Shown: one piece after another, positions 8,467 to 16,891 of the stretch | Layout: each line of letters opens with the position of its first letter | How positions within the stretch are numbered: position 1 is the first letter of the stretch | Origin: Spongiibacter sp. IMCC21906 | GTDB lineage: Bacteria > Pseudomonadota > Gammaproteobacteria > Pseudomonadales > Spongiibacteraceae | DNA: 64,000 nt | Direction of reading: 5' to 3' | Assembly (NCBI RefSeq): GCF_001010805.1 | Contig: NZ_CP011477.1 | Location: 1,317,001 to 1,381,000 of the forward strand | The notes under the pieces: generated by a model | What the model was told of the DNA's origin: nothing | The model's input: the letters and a program-made list of their open reading frames with translations, nothing else | Databases searched by the model: none | Position numbers and translations under genes: made by a program

Positions 8467-10800
8467 ATGACTGACGAATCGAAAGCGAACACTGTGAACT
8501 TGCAAGGCTTGGCTAAAAGCGCTGCTGCCGAGCGTCCTCTGCTGCCAGTGGCTTTAGAGGCGATTAAAAGTCAAAGTCGCTCGTTTTTGTTGACGCAATT
8601 TAATCAAGTGCTGGATTTGCTGGATGACCGGCTTTTTGAGCTGGCCGACAAAGCCAATAATGCAAAAGAGCAGCAGCTCTACTTTGAGGCGATGCACGAA
8701 ATCCGTGTGGGTCGGCAGGCGATCGTAGCGCGGTTTGACGAATTTTTTACAGCGGGGTTTAACTGTGCCTCTACAGGCGTGCCCTTGTCGGCGGTTGAGA
8801 GAGGACAAGCCAAACTGAAAGTGTTGGAGTCTGATGCCCTGGAAGAGCTGGTCGCTATTGAGGGGATGTCGAAGAAGACCGAAGCCAAGTATTTGAAAGA
8901 AGTTTGGTTGCTGTGCACGGCATGGCAGCATTGCTTGAATGGTCCGGTGATGGCGGCCAGAGATTTAGCGGTGGGACCGGCCGCCATCTGTCGCGCATTG
9001 GCGGCGGCGATTGAAGGTCTGTCTCTGGATATTAAGCCAAAGTTAGTACTGCTAAAGTTGTTTGAACAAAAAGTGCTAAAGAACTATGACGAACTCGTTG
9101 CAGGTTTATTGCCTGTTTTACAAGCGCATGGCTTGCCATGTGACCTTGATAATGCGGAAAAGAAACAGGCTGAGCAAACCGCTGACACAGTAAATACCTC
9201 TGGCACTACCGGCTCCACCGAGAAGCCTGTTTCTGGTAATGCCAGCGAATTGGCTAACCGACTGTTTGAATCGCTGGAGCAATTGCTGGGCAGTGCGGCG
9301 TCCAACTCCTCAGCGGGTAGCGATGAACTGGTATTGTCTAAGCCCTCGCTAATGGTTGCCTTGCAGGATATGCAAAACGAGCAGTACGCTCAGTTAAATG
9401 TTCGTGCGGTGGTGGCAGAGCGTGGTGGCCAACAAGCCGAATCTAAATTGATTCATCAGCTGATTGCTCGCTTGGAAAAAGTGAACCGTGTAGCGCCTGC
9501 CGATGCCTCTGGTCTTACCGTTCAGCGGGATCGCGACACTATTCAGTCTGTGGGCACGTTGTTTCAGTACATTTTAGATGGTGAGGGCTTGTCGAATGAA
9601 TTGAAGTCTGTGATTGGCCGTTTGCAGATTCCCATTTTAAAAATGGCGATGTTGGACAAGAATTTCTTTAGCCATGATGATCATCCTGCCCGAAAATTAC
9701 TCAGCAGCTTGATTAGCGCGAGCATCGGTTGGACGCCAAATGGCGAGGTCGAAAAAGACCCGCTGTTCAATAAGGTTGAAGAGATTGTCATGCGGGTGCT
9801 CAGAGACTTTGGCGTAGACACGCAAATCTTTGTTGACGCCTGCGCTGAGTTTCAACATTTTAGTGAGCGGGATCGCCGCCGAACCGCGTTGTTAACCAAA
9901 CGTGCAGTGGATGCGGCAGATGGTCGGGCGATGGCAGAACAGGCTCGAGACTATATCCACGAGTATCTTCAGTTGAAATTGTCTGCGGGTGAGTTTCCAC
10001 CCGTGGTAACAAATATTCTTCGCACGGCTTGGAGCAAGGTGCTGTTTATCAGCTATGTTCAGGATGGCAAAGCAAGTCAGCAGTTTGCAGATGACTTGAA
10101 AACGGCTGAACGCTTGCTGTGGAGTGTGGGTATTGTCGCAGACAGTGAGCACCGCAGTGAGCTGATTAATGCATTGCCGGGGCTGGTGGAATCATTGCGG
10201 GATGGCTTCAATAGAGCGTCGCTAAGTGCGTTTGAAACCAGTCAGTGGTTTGAGCAGCTTGAGCGTTTGCACTTGGCGAGGTTATCACGGCCGGTAGTCA
10301 ATAATCAGGATGAGCCTGTTCAGGCTACTGCAGATTTAAATGATCTGGAAAGCTTGGATAAAGGCCTGGCAAAAGGCTTGGGTGAAGGTGTGGGTGAGCC
10401 GAGCCCTCGGCCCATGGCAAAACAATCCTACTTTGATGCTGAGGCGGGCGCCGACGAGGTATTTCGTCCGGCTACCGAGCCAGAGAAACCGCTGGCTGAT
10501 GTCGCGTCGATTGAACAAGCCCGTGGAAAAATAGCGGCATTGCGGGTGGGTAACTGGGTAGATTACCGTCAAAATGACGGCAAGATGCTCCGCTGTCGCC
10601 TGGCGGCGGTTATTAATGGCCTTGGCAAGTATATTTTTGTTAATCGCTCTGGCATCAAGGTGGCAGAGTTAGACCGCGATGGCTTGGTTGAGGCGATTGC
10701 TGAGCAGCGTATCTTTTTGATTGAAGACGGACGGCTGTTTGATCGTGCCTTAGAGTCGGTCATTAGCAACCTCCGGAATATGAAAGACAAGCCGTTGTAG
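8467..10800 (+). CDS. DUF1631 family protein (sometimes misnamed thymidine phosphorylase)
   Basis: A large 777-aa cytoplasmic protein of unknown function, predicted to be mostly alpha-helical for the first about 650 residues with low-complexity acidic and serine-rich linkers near 225-280. No thymidine phosphorylase motif is visible; that name in databases for this family is not supported. The last about 90 residues (from RVGNWVDYRQ to the end) are beta-rich, with alternating hydrophobic strands (RCRLAAVI, KYIFVNRSGIKV) that resemble a PilZ-like beta barrel; this is inference only, and the classical RxxxR plus DxSxxG ligand motifs are not evident. It occupies the same position, between nadC and ampD, as in Pseudomonas. 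The ATG at 8467 has no strong ribosome site. Confidence 0.85.
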   Translation: MTDESKANTVNLQGLAKSAAAERPLLPVALEAIKSQSRSFLLTQFNQVLDLLDDRLFELADKANNAKEQQLYFEAMHEIRVGRQAIVARFDEFFTAGFNCASTGVPLSAVERGQAKLKVLESDALEELVAIEGMSKKTEAKYLKEVWLLCTAWQHCLNGPVMAARDLAVGPAAICRALAAAIEGLSLDIKPKLVLLKLFEQKVLKNYDELVAGLLPVLQAHGLPCDLDNAEKKQAEQTADTVNTSGTTGSTEKPVSGNASELANRLFESLEQLLGSAASNSSAGSDELVLSKPSLMVALQDMQNEQYAQLNVRAVVAERGGQQAESKLIHQLIARLEKVNRVAPADASGLTVQRDRDTIQSVGTLFQYILDGEGLSNELKSVIGRLQIPILKMAMLDKNFFSHDDHPARKLLSSLISASIGWTPNGEVEKDPLFNKVEEIVMRVLRDFGVDTQIFVDACAEFQHFSERDRRRTALLTKRAVDAADGRAMAEQARDYIHEYLQLKLSAGEFPPVVTNILRTAWSKVLFISYVQDGKASQQFADDLKTAERLLWSVGIVADSEHRSELINALPGLVESLRDGFNRASLSAFETSQWFEQLERLHLARLSRPVVNNQDEPVQATADLNDLESLDKGLAKGLGEGVGEPSPRPMAKQSYFDAEAGADEVFRPATEPEKPLADVASIEQARGKIAALRVGNWVDYRQNDGKMLRCRLAAVINGLGKYIFVNRSGIKVAELDRDGLVEAIAEQRIFLIEDGRLFDRALESVISNLRNMKDKPL

Positions 10801-11005
10801 TAATTCTTACAGCAAGTTATTAACGCAAGCCGCAAGACTCCTCCTCAGCTTTGTCGCTCACTATTACGGCGCAGGATTACGGCGCAGGGTGATATGTCGA
10901 TGCGCTGTTCCATACCCACCCAAGCTTTCGGTCATCAGGGCTAAAACTTTAGCGTTTTTAGCTGCCACTGCTACACTGTGGCCAGTCTGTTGATAAAGGC
11001 TCCGC

Positions 11006-11554
11006 ATGTATTCGATTGATGACCAGGGCTGGTTATGGCCCGCTGAACATTGCCATTCTCCCAATTGCTCGGATCGTCCCGAGGGGGTTGAGGTGGATTT
11101 GTTGGTGATTCACAACATCAGTTTACCCGCCGGTGAATTTGGCGGCGGGAATGTTCAGCGTCTGTTTTGTAATACTTTGGATTGCGCCTCCCACCCTGGT
11201 TTCTCTGATCTTGATGGTCTCTGCGTATCATCCCATTTGTTTATTGATCGCCGGGGTGGCGTGACTCAGTTTGTCTCCTTTGATAAGCGCGCCTGGCATG
11301 CGGGGCTGTCGCAGTTTGAGGGACGGGATAATTGCAATGATTTTAGCGTGGGTATTGAGCTGGAGGGCAGCGATAATATTCCCTATACGCAGCAGCAATA
11401 TGAGCAGCTACTGTTAGTGACAAAAACGCTACAGTGCTATTATCCGGGCATTTCCGCTTCGCGAATTACTGGCCACAGCGATATCGCTCCGGGCAGAAAA
11501 ACAGACCCCGGTCCTGCATTTGACTGGGCGTATTATAAAAATGCACTCACGTAG
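11006..11554 (+). CDS. ampD: 1,6-anhydro-N-acetylmuramyl-L-alanine amidase AmpD
   Basis: Cytoplasmic zinc amidase of peptidoglycan recycling that removes the peptide from anhydro-muropeptides and so keeps AmpR-controlled beta-lactamase silent. The 182-aa protein is an Amidase_2 domain: VIHNIS supplies the first zinc histidine (about residue 37), KRAWHAG the substrate-site region, and GHSDIAPGRKTDPGPAF the second His and the Asp/Lys residues typical of AmpD. It is followed 22 bp later by ampE. A hairpin GCTAAAA-N9-TTTTAGC (10940-10962) lies in the 5' region. The transporter for its substrate, AmpG, is encoded at 30434. Confidence 0.95.
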   Translation: MYSIDDQGWLWPAEHCHSPNCSDRPEGVEVDLLVIHNISLPAGEFGGGNVQRLFCNTLDCASHPGFSDLDGLCVSSHLFIDRRGGVTQFVSFDKRAWHAGLSQFEGRDNCNDFSVGIELEGSDNIPYTQQQYEQLLLVTKTLQCYYPGISASRITGHSDIAPGRKTDPGPAFDWAYYKNALT

Positions 11555-11576
11555 TGTACGGCAACTGGGGTAGATC

Positions 11577-12431
11577 ATGGAGTTTCTGGCGATTCTGGTC
11601 GCATGGGCGGCAGTACAATTTTGGGGCAGTGGCGGCAAAATTCAGCAAGACGATTGGCTGAGCCGGTTGTATCAGTTTTTTAGCTGGGTACCTACACCGG
11701 TACTGCGGTTAAGCATAACTGTCTTGCTGCCTGTGCTAGGTGTTGTGTTGGCGCTGGGCCTGTTTCACGGCATCGCTTGGGGCTTGCTGTCTTTTGCCCT
11801 CAGTGTCGCAGTGTTGTTGTATAGCTTGGGCCGGGGCGATTTTCAGATATTGCTGCGGCTGTATTTGAACAGCTGGCAGCGGGGTGATTTGGAAGGCTCG
11901 TATCGTCACGCCCAAGCGTTTAGCTGCGAGCTGGGTGAGATGAATGCCGATAACGCCTTGGAGCTGCATAACAATGTTCGGCGTGCGGTATTTTATCAGG
12001 GCTTTGAACGCTGGTTTGCCGTGGTATTTTGGTTTGTGCTGGCGGGGCCTGCCGTCGCCCTGGCGTATCGGCTATTGTTTGTTCTGCTCAGAGAGCCTGC
12101 GGTGAGTCAGGCAGAGCGAGACGCTATTGCTCGCACCCTCTATATTTTGGAATGGCTTCCGGTGCGGTTGCTGGCATTGGCCTTTTCGTTGGTGGGCAAT
12201 TTTGATAAGGGCTTTGGCGCACTTAAGGCAGAAGTTTTTGAAAGCCAGACCAGCGCTGATTTCCTCGATATTGTCGGTAGCCAAGCCTTACCTGCGAGCT
12301 TGCCGGAAGGTCAACTCGATGGTGAGCAGTTTGTCGATGCGGCTGCTATCCAGTTAGAAAGCGCGCAGCATATTTTGTCCCGCAGCTTGCTTTGCTGGGT
12401 GTTTTTTATCGCCATTATTCAGCTGGTTTAA
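11577..12431 (+). CDS. ampE: AmpE-like regulatory signalling modulator
   Basis: Inner-membrane protein of the CobD/CbiB-like AmpE family, co-transcribed with ampD; its biochemical role is not settled, though it has been proposed as a sensor in beta-lactamase induction. The 284-aa sequence shows membrane segments near 1-20, 40-80, 140-165 and 260-284, with a cytoplasmic middle part containing RGDLEGSYRHAQAF. ATG 11577 follows ampD by 22 bp. It ends 2 bp before the GTG of the sugar kinase gene, suggesting the three genes are one transcript. Because the family is distantly related to CbiB, it should not be taken as the missing cobalamin gene. Confidence 0.9.
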   Translation: MEFLAILVAWAAVQFWGSGGKIQQDDWLSRLYQFFSWVPTPVLRLSITVLLPVLGVVLALGLFHGIAWGLLSFALSVAVLLYSLGRGDFQILLRLYLNSWQRGDLEGSYRHAQAFSCELGEMNADNALELHNNVRRAVFYQGFERWFAVVFWFVLAGPAVALAYRLLFVLLREPAVSQAERDAIARTLYILEWLPVRLLALAFSLVGNFDKGFGALKAEVFESQTSADFLDIVGSQALPASLPEGQLDGEQFVDAAAIQLESAQHILSRSLLCWVFFIAIIQLV

Positions 12432-12433
12432 CC

Positions 12434-13312
12434 GTGAGAATAGGCATTGACCTTGGCGGTACCAAAATAGAAGGGGTGGTGTTGGCCACAGACGGTCAGT
12501 TGTTATTTAGAGAGCGAGTGCCCACGCCGTCCCATAATTACCACGCTATTATTGGGGCGATTGCCAGCTTGGTCGCTCAATTAGAAGCCAAGTGGGGTCA
12601 GCTTTGCAGTGTCGGTGTGGGGACGCCGGGAGTCGAAGACAGTGCCAGCGGCTTAATGAAAAACTGCAATACCACCTGTCTGAATGGCAAACCCTTGCGA
12701 CAGGATTTGAGCCAGCGTTTGGATCGTGAGGTGAGATTGGCCAACGATGCCAACTGCTTTGCTTTATCTGAAGCGGTAGATGGCGCTGCTGCGCCGTATC
12801 AAACGGTGTTTGCCGTTATTTTGGGCACCGGTGTTGGCGGCGGTATTGTGATTAACAAATCCCTTGTTGTTGGTGCAAATGGTATTGCGGGGGAGTGGGG
12901 GCATAATCCCGTAGTCGATGGTGAGCAGCAGCGTCCTTGTTATTGTCAGCGTTACGATTGTATAGAAACCCATTTGAGTGGTCCGGGCTTGCAGGAAAGT
13001 TATCGCCGCAGAAGTGGTGAGACCATCACTCCGGCAGTGCTGCTCACTCGCATGAACGAGGGCGACGCACTGGCCGCCGAAGTACTGGACGCTTACTGCC
13101 AGCAATTGGCCCGAGCATTGGCCGGGGTGATTAACTTGCTAGACCCAGACGCTATTGTCTTGGGTGGCGGTTTGTCCAATATGGATGTGCTGTATCAGCG
13201 CGTCCCCACATATTGGCAGCGGTGGATCTTTTCAGATAGTTGCCATACCCGTTTATTGAAAGCGCAATATGGCGATTCCAGTGGTGTTCGCGGCGCGGCC
13301 TGGCTTTGGTAG
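12434..13312 (+). CDS. mak: ROK-family fructokinase Mak
   Basis: ATP-dependent sugar kinase of the ROK family. The sequence tracks E. coli Mak closely: RIGIDLGGTKIEG (phosphate 1 motif), LANDANCFALSEAVDGAA with the catalytic Asp, GTGVGGGIV, the CYCQRYDCIET zinc-binding ROK cysteines and a GDSSGVRGAAWLW terminus. Fructose or another hexose is therefore the likely substrate; N-acetylglucosamine kinase (NagK) is the alternative, which would fit the amidase upstream. I start at GTG 12434, directly after the ampE stop, because the longer frame overlaps ampE and adds 14 residues foreign to the family. Length is 292 aa. Confidence 0.88.
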   Translation: MRIGIDLGGTKIEGVVLATDGQLLFRERVPTPSHNYHAIIGAIASLVAQLEAKWGQLCSVGVGTPGVEDSASGLMKNCNTTCLNGKPLRQDLSQRLDREVRLANDANCFALSEAVDGAAAPYQTVFAVILGTGVGGGIVINKSLVVGANGIAGEWGHNPVVDGEQQRPCYCQRYDCIETHLSGPGLQESYRRRSGETITPAVLLTRMNEGDALAAEVLDAYCQQLARALAGVINLLDPDAIVLGGGLSNMDVLYQRVPTYWQRWIFSDSCHTRLLKAQYGDSSGVRGAAWLW

Positions 13313-13334
13313 TTGAAGCTTATTGGCATTTAGC

Positions 13335-13889
13335 CTAGCGTTTGTCAGCCTGTAGCCAAAGCACTTCTTGACCGCCATCTTTTATGGCTAACAACCGCGC
13401 CATAACAAACAGAAAATCAGACAGTCTGTTCAGGTACTGGCGAGCATTTTCGTTAATCTCAGTTTCCCGGCTCAATCTCACCAGGTCACGCTCGGCGCGT
13501 CGGCACACCACTCGGGCTAAATGACATTGGGCTGCAGGTTTATTACCGCCGGGCAGAATAAAGTTTTTCAGGGGTGGCAAATCGGCGTTGAGCTCATCCA
13601 GGCTGGCTTCAAGTTCGCTAATGCGCTCGGCGGTAATCATGGTATAGCCGGGTACGGCGAGTTCACCGCCCAGATCGAACAGGTCGTGTTGTACCCGAGA
13701 CAACAGGCTTTGATAGTCGTCGTCATCTGCCAGCTCTGCACGGAGCACACCAATATGCGAGTTGACCTCATCCACGGTGCCGATGGTTTCCATGCGGATA
13801 TGGTCTTTATCAATGCGGGAGCCATCACCAAGCCCGGTGGTGCCATCATCGCCCGTGCGGGTGTATATCTTTGAAAGTCTGTGTCCCAT
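13335..13889 (-). CDS. Cob(I)yrinic acid a,c-diamide / cob(I)alamin adenosyltransferase, PduO (MMAB) type
   Basis: Transfers the 5'-deoxyadenosyl group of ATP to cob(I)alamin or cobinamide. The 184-aa all-helical protein has the two family signatures: KIYTRTGDDGTTGLGDG near the N-terminus (ATP loop) and CRRAERDLVRL near residue 130. ATG 13889 is chosen over a TTG at 13907 because AAGGAC lies eight bases upstream. A strong stem, GGCGGGAA paired with TTCCCGCC (13920-13942), sits in its 5' region. It is divergent from cobU. A second, unrelated adenosyltransferase (CobO type) is encoded at 25892, so the two enzymes are redundant within one locus or serve different substrates or conditions. Confidence 0.93.
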   Translation of the reverse strand: MGHRLSKIYTRTGDDGTTGLGDGSRIDKDHIRMETIGTVDEVNSHIGVLRAELADDDDYQSLLSRVQHDLFDLGGELAVPGYTMITAERISELEASLDELNADLPPLKNFILPGGNKPAAQCHLARVVCRRAERDLVRLSRETEINENARQYLNRLSDFLFVMARLLAIKDGGQEVLWLQADKR

Positions 13890-13918
13890 CGTGCTTGTCC
13901 TTATCAATCCTGTTCAAA

Positions 13919-13942
13919 CGGCGGGAAAATGGTATTCCCGCC
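13919..13942. promoter_or_regulatory. Eight-base-pair stem-loop between the PduO-type gene and cobU
   Basis: GGCGGGAA and TTCCCGCC are perfect complements around a 7-nt loop. On the minus strand it would fall in the leader of the adenosyltransferase mRNA, ending about 30 nt before the ATG; on the plus strand it is about 160 bp upstream of cobU with no T-run. I searched this 211-bp gap by eye for a cobalamin box on both strands and found none. Confidence 0.4.
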
Positions 13943-14100
13943 CCGGCCTCTAGTAGAATGGGCCGATATCGCCAATAGCGTTGCTGTGGCGTTGTTTGAA
14001 AAATGTGTCAATCCGGTGGCGGTGAAAACGAAATAACGATACAAAACCGGAATAACTATACGTGAGAATGACGGGTGCTTGCAGTGAATGAGGTGGTTTT

Positions 14101-14619
14101 TTGCTTGAGCTTTATTTAGGTGGTGCTCGTTCTGGTAAAAGTGCTGCGGCAGAACGCCGAGCCATGAGTTTAAGTGATCGCCGTGTTTATATCGCCACAG
14201 CGACCCCCGGCGACCCGGAAATGCAGCTGCGTATTGCCCATCACCAGGCAAGCCGGGCGAAGGATGGTTGGCAGACGGTGGAGGCCCCCGAGCAGTTGTC
14301 GGCGGCGATTGCGCAACAGGCCGCCAATGGACAATGTCTGTTGGTGGACTGCTTAACCTTGTGGCTCAGTAACTGGCTTTGTAAAGACGATAGCCAGCAA
14401 TGGGATGAGGTTTGCAGTGAGTTTTTGCTGACCCTGCAAAATGCCCCCGGTGACATTGTCTTGGTAAGTAATGAAGTAGGCAGCGGCATTGTTCCTATGG
14501 GGGAGTTGAGTCGCCGTTTTGTTGATGAGGCGGGTAGGTTGCACCAGCGTATAGCCGCTATTGCTGACCGTGTTGTTTTGGTAACGGCCGGTCTGGAACA
14601 AGTCTTAAAAGGAAATTGA
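14101..14619 (+). CDS. cobU: Adenosylcobinamide kinase / adenosylcobinamide-phosphate guanylyltransferase
   Basis: Bifunctional cytoplasmic enzyme of the nucleotide-loop pathway: phosphorylates adenosylcobinamide and then transfers GMP to give AdoCbi-GDP. The 172-aa protein starts LELYLGGARSGKSAAAE, whose GGARSGKS is the CobU P-loop, followed by YIATATPGDPEMQLRIAHH with the guanylylated histidine and VLVSNEVGSGIVP. No ATG is available; TTG 14101 has AGGTGG four bases upstream and an in-frame stop lies just before it (14089), so the start is well constrained. cobT follows with a 1-bp gap. Family length is about 175-180 aa. Confidence 0.95.
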   Translation: MLELYLGGARSGKSAAAERRAMSLSDRRVYIATATPGDPEMQLRIAHHQASRAKDGWQTVEAPEQLSAAIAQQAANGQCLLVDCLTLWLSNWLCKDDSQQWDEVCSEFLLTLQNAPGDIVLVSNEVGSGIVPMGELSRRFVDEAGRLHQRIAAIADRVVLVTAGLEQVLKGN

Positions 14620-14620
14620 T

Positions 14621-15667
14621 GTGACAGCTTGGTATGAAGAAAGCGCACCAGAAGCCGATGAAGAGTTTCGCCAACAGGCCATTGCCTATCAGAATAATCT
14701 GACTAAACCTAAAGGTGCATTAGGGCGATTAGAAGATGTGGCAATTCAGTTGTCTGCGGTACAAAAAACCCTTAAGCCCCATGCAGATCGCGCTTTGATT
14801 GTGGTATTTGCAGGCGATCACGGTGTTACCACCGAAGATATCTCCGCCTATCCGCAAGCCGTGACGGCAGAAATGGTACGCAACTTTGCCAACGGTGGCG
14901 CAGCTATCTGTGTGTTGGCCAAGTCCTTAAATATCCCTTTTAAAATCGTTAATGTCGGCACTGTTTACGCGCTGGAAGATCTCCCCAATGTGGAAGATCA
15001 TCGGGTGGGCGCGGGCACTCAAAATATGTGTGTGACTGAGGCCATGACCTTGGAACAGTGTGAAGAGGCCTTTATTGTTGGTCGGGATACGATTGATAAC
15101 GCCGGTGATATCGATGTGTTTATTGGCGGTGAAATGGGCATAGGCAATAGCACTGCGGCGGCGGCCTTGGCCGTGGCGCATACCCGCCTGTCGGCGACGG
15201 CCATGGTTGGGCGCGGCACCGGCATCAGTGATCAAGTGTTGGCGAAAAAGGCCGCTGTTGTTACCCGGGCTATGTCCAAACATTTACCCCATATGAAAAA
15301 CGGTGTGGAAGTGCTGCGCCGGATTGGCGGCTACGAAATTAATGCTTTGGCGGGGGCGTATATCCGCGCTGCACAAAAGGGCATTGCGGTGCTGGTTGAC
15401 GGTTATATTTGTACCGCAGCGGCTATTTCTGCCGTTAAAATTAATCCCAGCATTCGCCCTTGGTTGTTCTTCTCTCACTGTTCGGCGGAACCCGGTCACA
15501 AGCGCTTGTTAAATAAAATGGAAGCTGAACCTCTACTCGAACTGGACTTGCGTTTGGGCGAGGGCAGTGGCGCAGCCTTGGCTTTTCCGATTATGCAGGC
15601 GGCTTGTCGATTGCAAAATGAAATGGCCAGTTTTGAAGAAGCGGGTGTCAGCCGCGGCAACGATTAA
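14621..15667 (+). CDS. cobT: Nicotinate-nucleotide--dimethylbenzimidazole phosphoribosyltransferase
   Basis: Activates the lower ligand: nicotinate mononucleotide plus 5,6-dimethylbenzimidazole gives alpha-ribazole phosphate and nicotinate. The 348-aa protein has the normal family length and conserved blocks TKPKGALGRLE, VFAGDHGV, GEMGIGNSTAAAALA and the C-terminal LRLGEGSGAALAFP with the catalytic glutamate. The GTG at 14621 has AAAAGGAAA upstream and follows cobU by one base. It overlaps cobC by one base (TAATG). Its substrate DMB would be made by BluB at 22625, and nadC at 7203 supplies nicotinate mononucleotide to the cell. Confidence 0.96.
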   Translation: MTAWYEESAPEADEEFRQQAIAYQNNLTKPKGALGRLEDVAIQLSAVQKTLKPHADRALIVVFAGDHGVTTEDISAYPQAVTAEMVRNFANGGAAICVLAKSLNIPFKIVNVGTVYALEDLPNVEDHRVGAGTQNMCVTEAMTLEQCEEAFIVGRDTIDNAGDIDVFIGGEMGIGNSTAAAALAVAHTRLSATAMVGRGTGISDQVLAKKAAVVTRAMSKHLPHMKNGVEVLRRIGGYEINALAGAYIRAAQKGIAVLVDGYICTAAAISAVKINPSIRPWLFFSHCSAEPGHKRLLNKMEAEPLLELDLRLGEGSGAALAFPIMQAACRLQNEMASFEEAGVSRGND

Positions 15668-16278
15668 TGGCAAAAATTGATGTCAGTCGAATCGATCTGC
15701 TTCGCCATGGTGCCTGTCAGGGTGGGGAGATTTTTCGGGGCAGCACCGATGTACTGTTGAGCGAGCTTGGCTGGCAGCAAATGCAGGACAAGCTTGCCAG
15801 CCTCTCTTCGCCAGGCTGGGATCATATAGTCAGTTCGCCACTGCAGCGTTGCTGGCGTTTTGCCACGGCCGTATCGGAAGAGAGAGGTTTGCCTCTTGAA
15901 CACTACCGTGACTTCAGAGAAATGCACTTTGGCGACTGGGAAGGTCTCAAGCACGACGAGGCACGACAGCAGTATCCCGAAGAGTGGCGACAATTTTGGT
16001 CATCCCCCGATATGGCAAGCCCGCCTAATGGTGAAGCCATGCCGGATTTTTGTCAGCGGGTAACCACAGCCCAAGATGCTTTAGTTGAGCAATATCAAGG
16101 TAAACGTGTGTTGCTGGTGGCCCACGGTGCGGTTATCCGGGTCATGATCTGTCACTGGTTGGGCATGCCTATGGGCGCGATGACCCGTTTGTCGGTTCCC
16201 TATGCAGGTCTTAGTCGCTTTGAGATATACCATCAGCAAGGGCGTCCGCCTTGGGTGCAGTTGGTGAGCCACGGCTGA
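15667..16278 (+). CDS. cobC: Alpha-ribazole phosphatase (histidine phosphatase family)
   Basis: Removes the 5'-phosphate of alpha-ribazole phosphate or of adenosylcobalamin phosphate. The 203-aa protein is a histidine phosphatase: DLLRHGACQGGE holds the phospho-accepting His (RHG motif), SSPLQRCWRFA the first arginine, FREMHFGDWEG the acid, and LLVAHGAVIRVM the second His. Assignment to CobC rather than another phosphoglycerate-mutase-like enzyme rests on position: it overlaps the stop of cobT by one base. In Pseudomonas cobS usually follows; here the next gene is an unrelated lipoprotein on the other strand, so cobS is absent from this site. Confidence 0.9.
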   Translation: MAKIDVSRIDLLRHGACQGGEIFRGSTDVLLSELGWQQMQDKLASLSSPGWDHIVSSPLQRCWRFATAVSEERGLPLEHYRDFREMHFGDWEGLKHDEARQQYPEEWRQFWSSPDMASPPNGEAMPDFCQRVTTAQDALVEQYQGKRVLLVAHGAVIRVMICHWLGMPMGAMTRLSVPYAGLSRFEIYHQQGRPPWVQLVSHG

Positions 16279-16366
16279 GGTTTTTGCTCGCAAGCCGATG
16301 TTTCATCCTGCTGAGGCAGTCGTCACTTCTTCCACTTAAAAAGCCCCCTTTGCTCGAAACGCGCTA

Positions 16367-16837
16367 TCACTCAGGTTTTTTTATATCCGGTGCTGCCAGC
16401 GCTTTACTGCCAATGATGGCCCATTTGCCTTTGCGGCGAATAAAGTCGTATTGGGCATGGTGTATTTGTTTTTCTCCCGCCGCAAACTTGCCAAAACTGC
16501 TTTTAAATTGCAGGTATTTAACATTGAAGGGTTCGAGTTTGTGCAGCCCGACCACGGTGTCAAAGTCTTCGGGAAATAACAGCTCAACATCGACCTTTGC
16601 GATGCCTCTGTCACCCTCGTGTTCGCTGCTTTTAATAGCGATGTTTGTCACCTCAAAAATGGCGGGTCTGGCCATTTGGGAGAGGTTGTCCTTCAGCAGG
16701 TTTTCGATCAAATAATCGGTAAAGGGAATATCTTTTTGGCTGCAGGCCGAAAGTGCTGTCAGCAGTGCAATCAAGAACGTACTTTGAAGCAGGGCTTGTG
16801 AATATCTCAATGTTTTAAACCTTAATACAACTGTCAT
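16367..16837 (-). CDS. Small lipoprotein of unknown function
   Basis: I do not recognise a named family. The 156-aa protein has a basic N-terminus, a hydrophobic stretch and a lipobox ending LTALSAC, so it is likely lipidated at about C32 and anchored in the envelope. The mature part alternates charged and hydrophobic residues (FEVTNIAIKSSEHEGDRG, VDVELLFPEDFDTVVG, RRKGKWAIIGS) in a pattern suggesting a small beta-sandwich or NTF2-like domain with a final strand KWAIIGSKAL; this is a guess from pattern. ATG 16837 has no clear ribosome site; a TTG at residue 10 with AAGG upstream is an alternative. It converges with cobC and is divergent from the PhoD gene. Confidence 0.7.
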   Translation of the reverse strand: MTVVLRFKTLRYSQALLQSTFLIALLTALSACSQKDIPFTDYLIENLLKDNLSQMARPAIFEVTNIAIKSSEHEGDRGIAKVDVELLFPEDFDTVVGLHKLEPFNVKYLQFKSSFGKFAAGEKQIHHAQYDFIRRKGKWAIIGSKALAAPDIKKPE

Positions 16838-16891
16838 TTATGGGATTTAAGCTACAGGGCTATAACCTATAGCAACCTGAATGAGTCTTTC

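Noticed and set aside
8467-10800. Thymidine phosphorylase
   Set aside because: No phosphorylase motif is visible; the name seems to be a database carry-over for DUF1631 proteins.
11577-12431. AmpE gene read as the missing cbiB/cobD
   Set aside because: The families are distantly related, but position after ampD and sequence blocks fit AmpE.
13890-14100. Second cobalamin riboswitch between the PduO-type gene and cobU
   Set aside because: Neither strand shows the B12 box or the CCCCCGCAAC core; only a simple stem is present.
16820-16860. PhoB box upstream of the PhoD gene
   Set aside because: CTGTCATTTAT at 16831 matches one half-site, but the neighbouring 11-mers do not match, so I do not call it.
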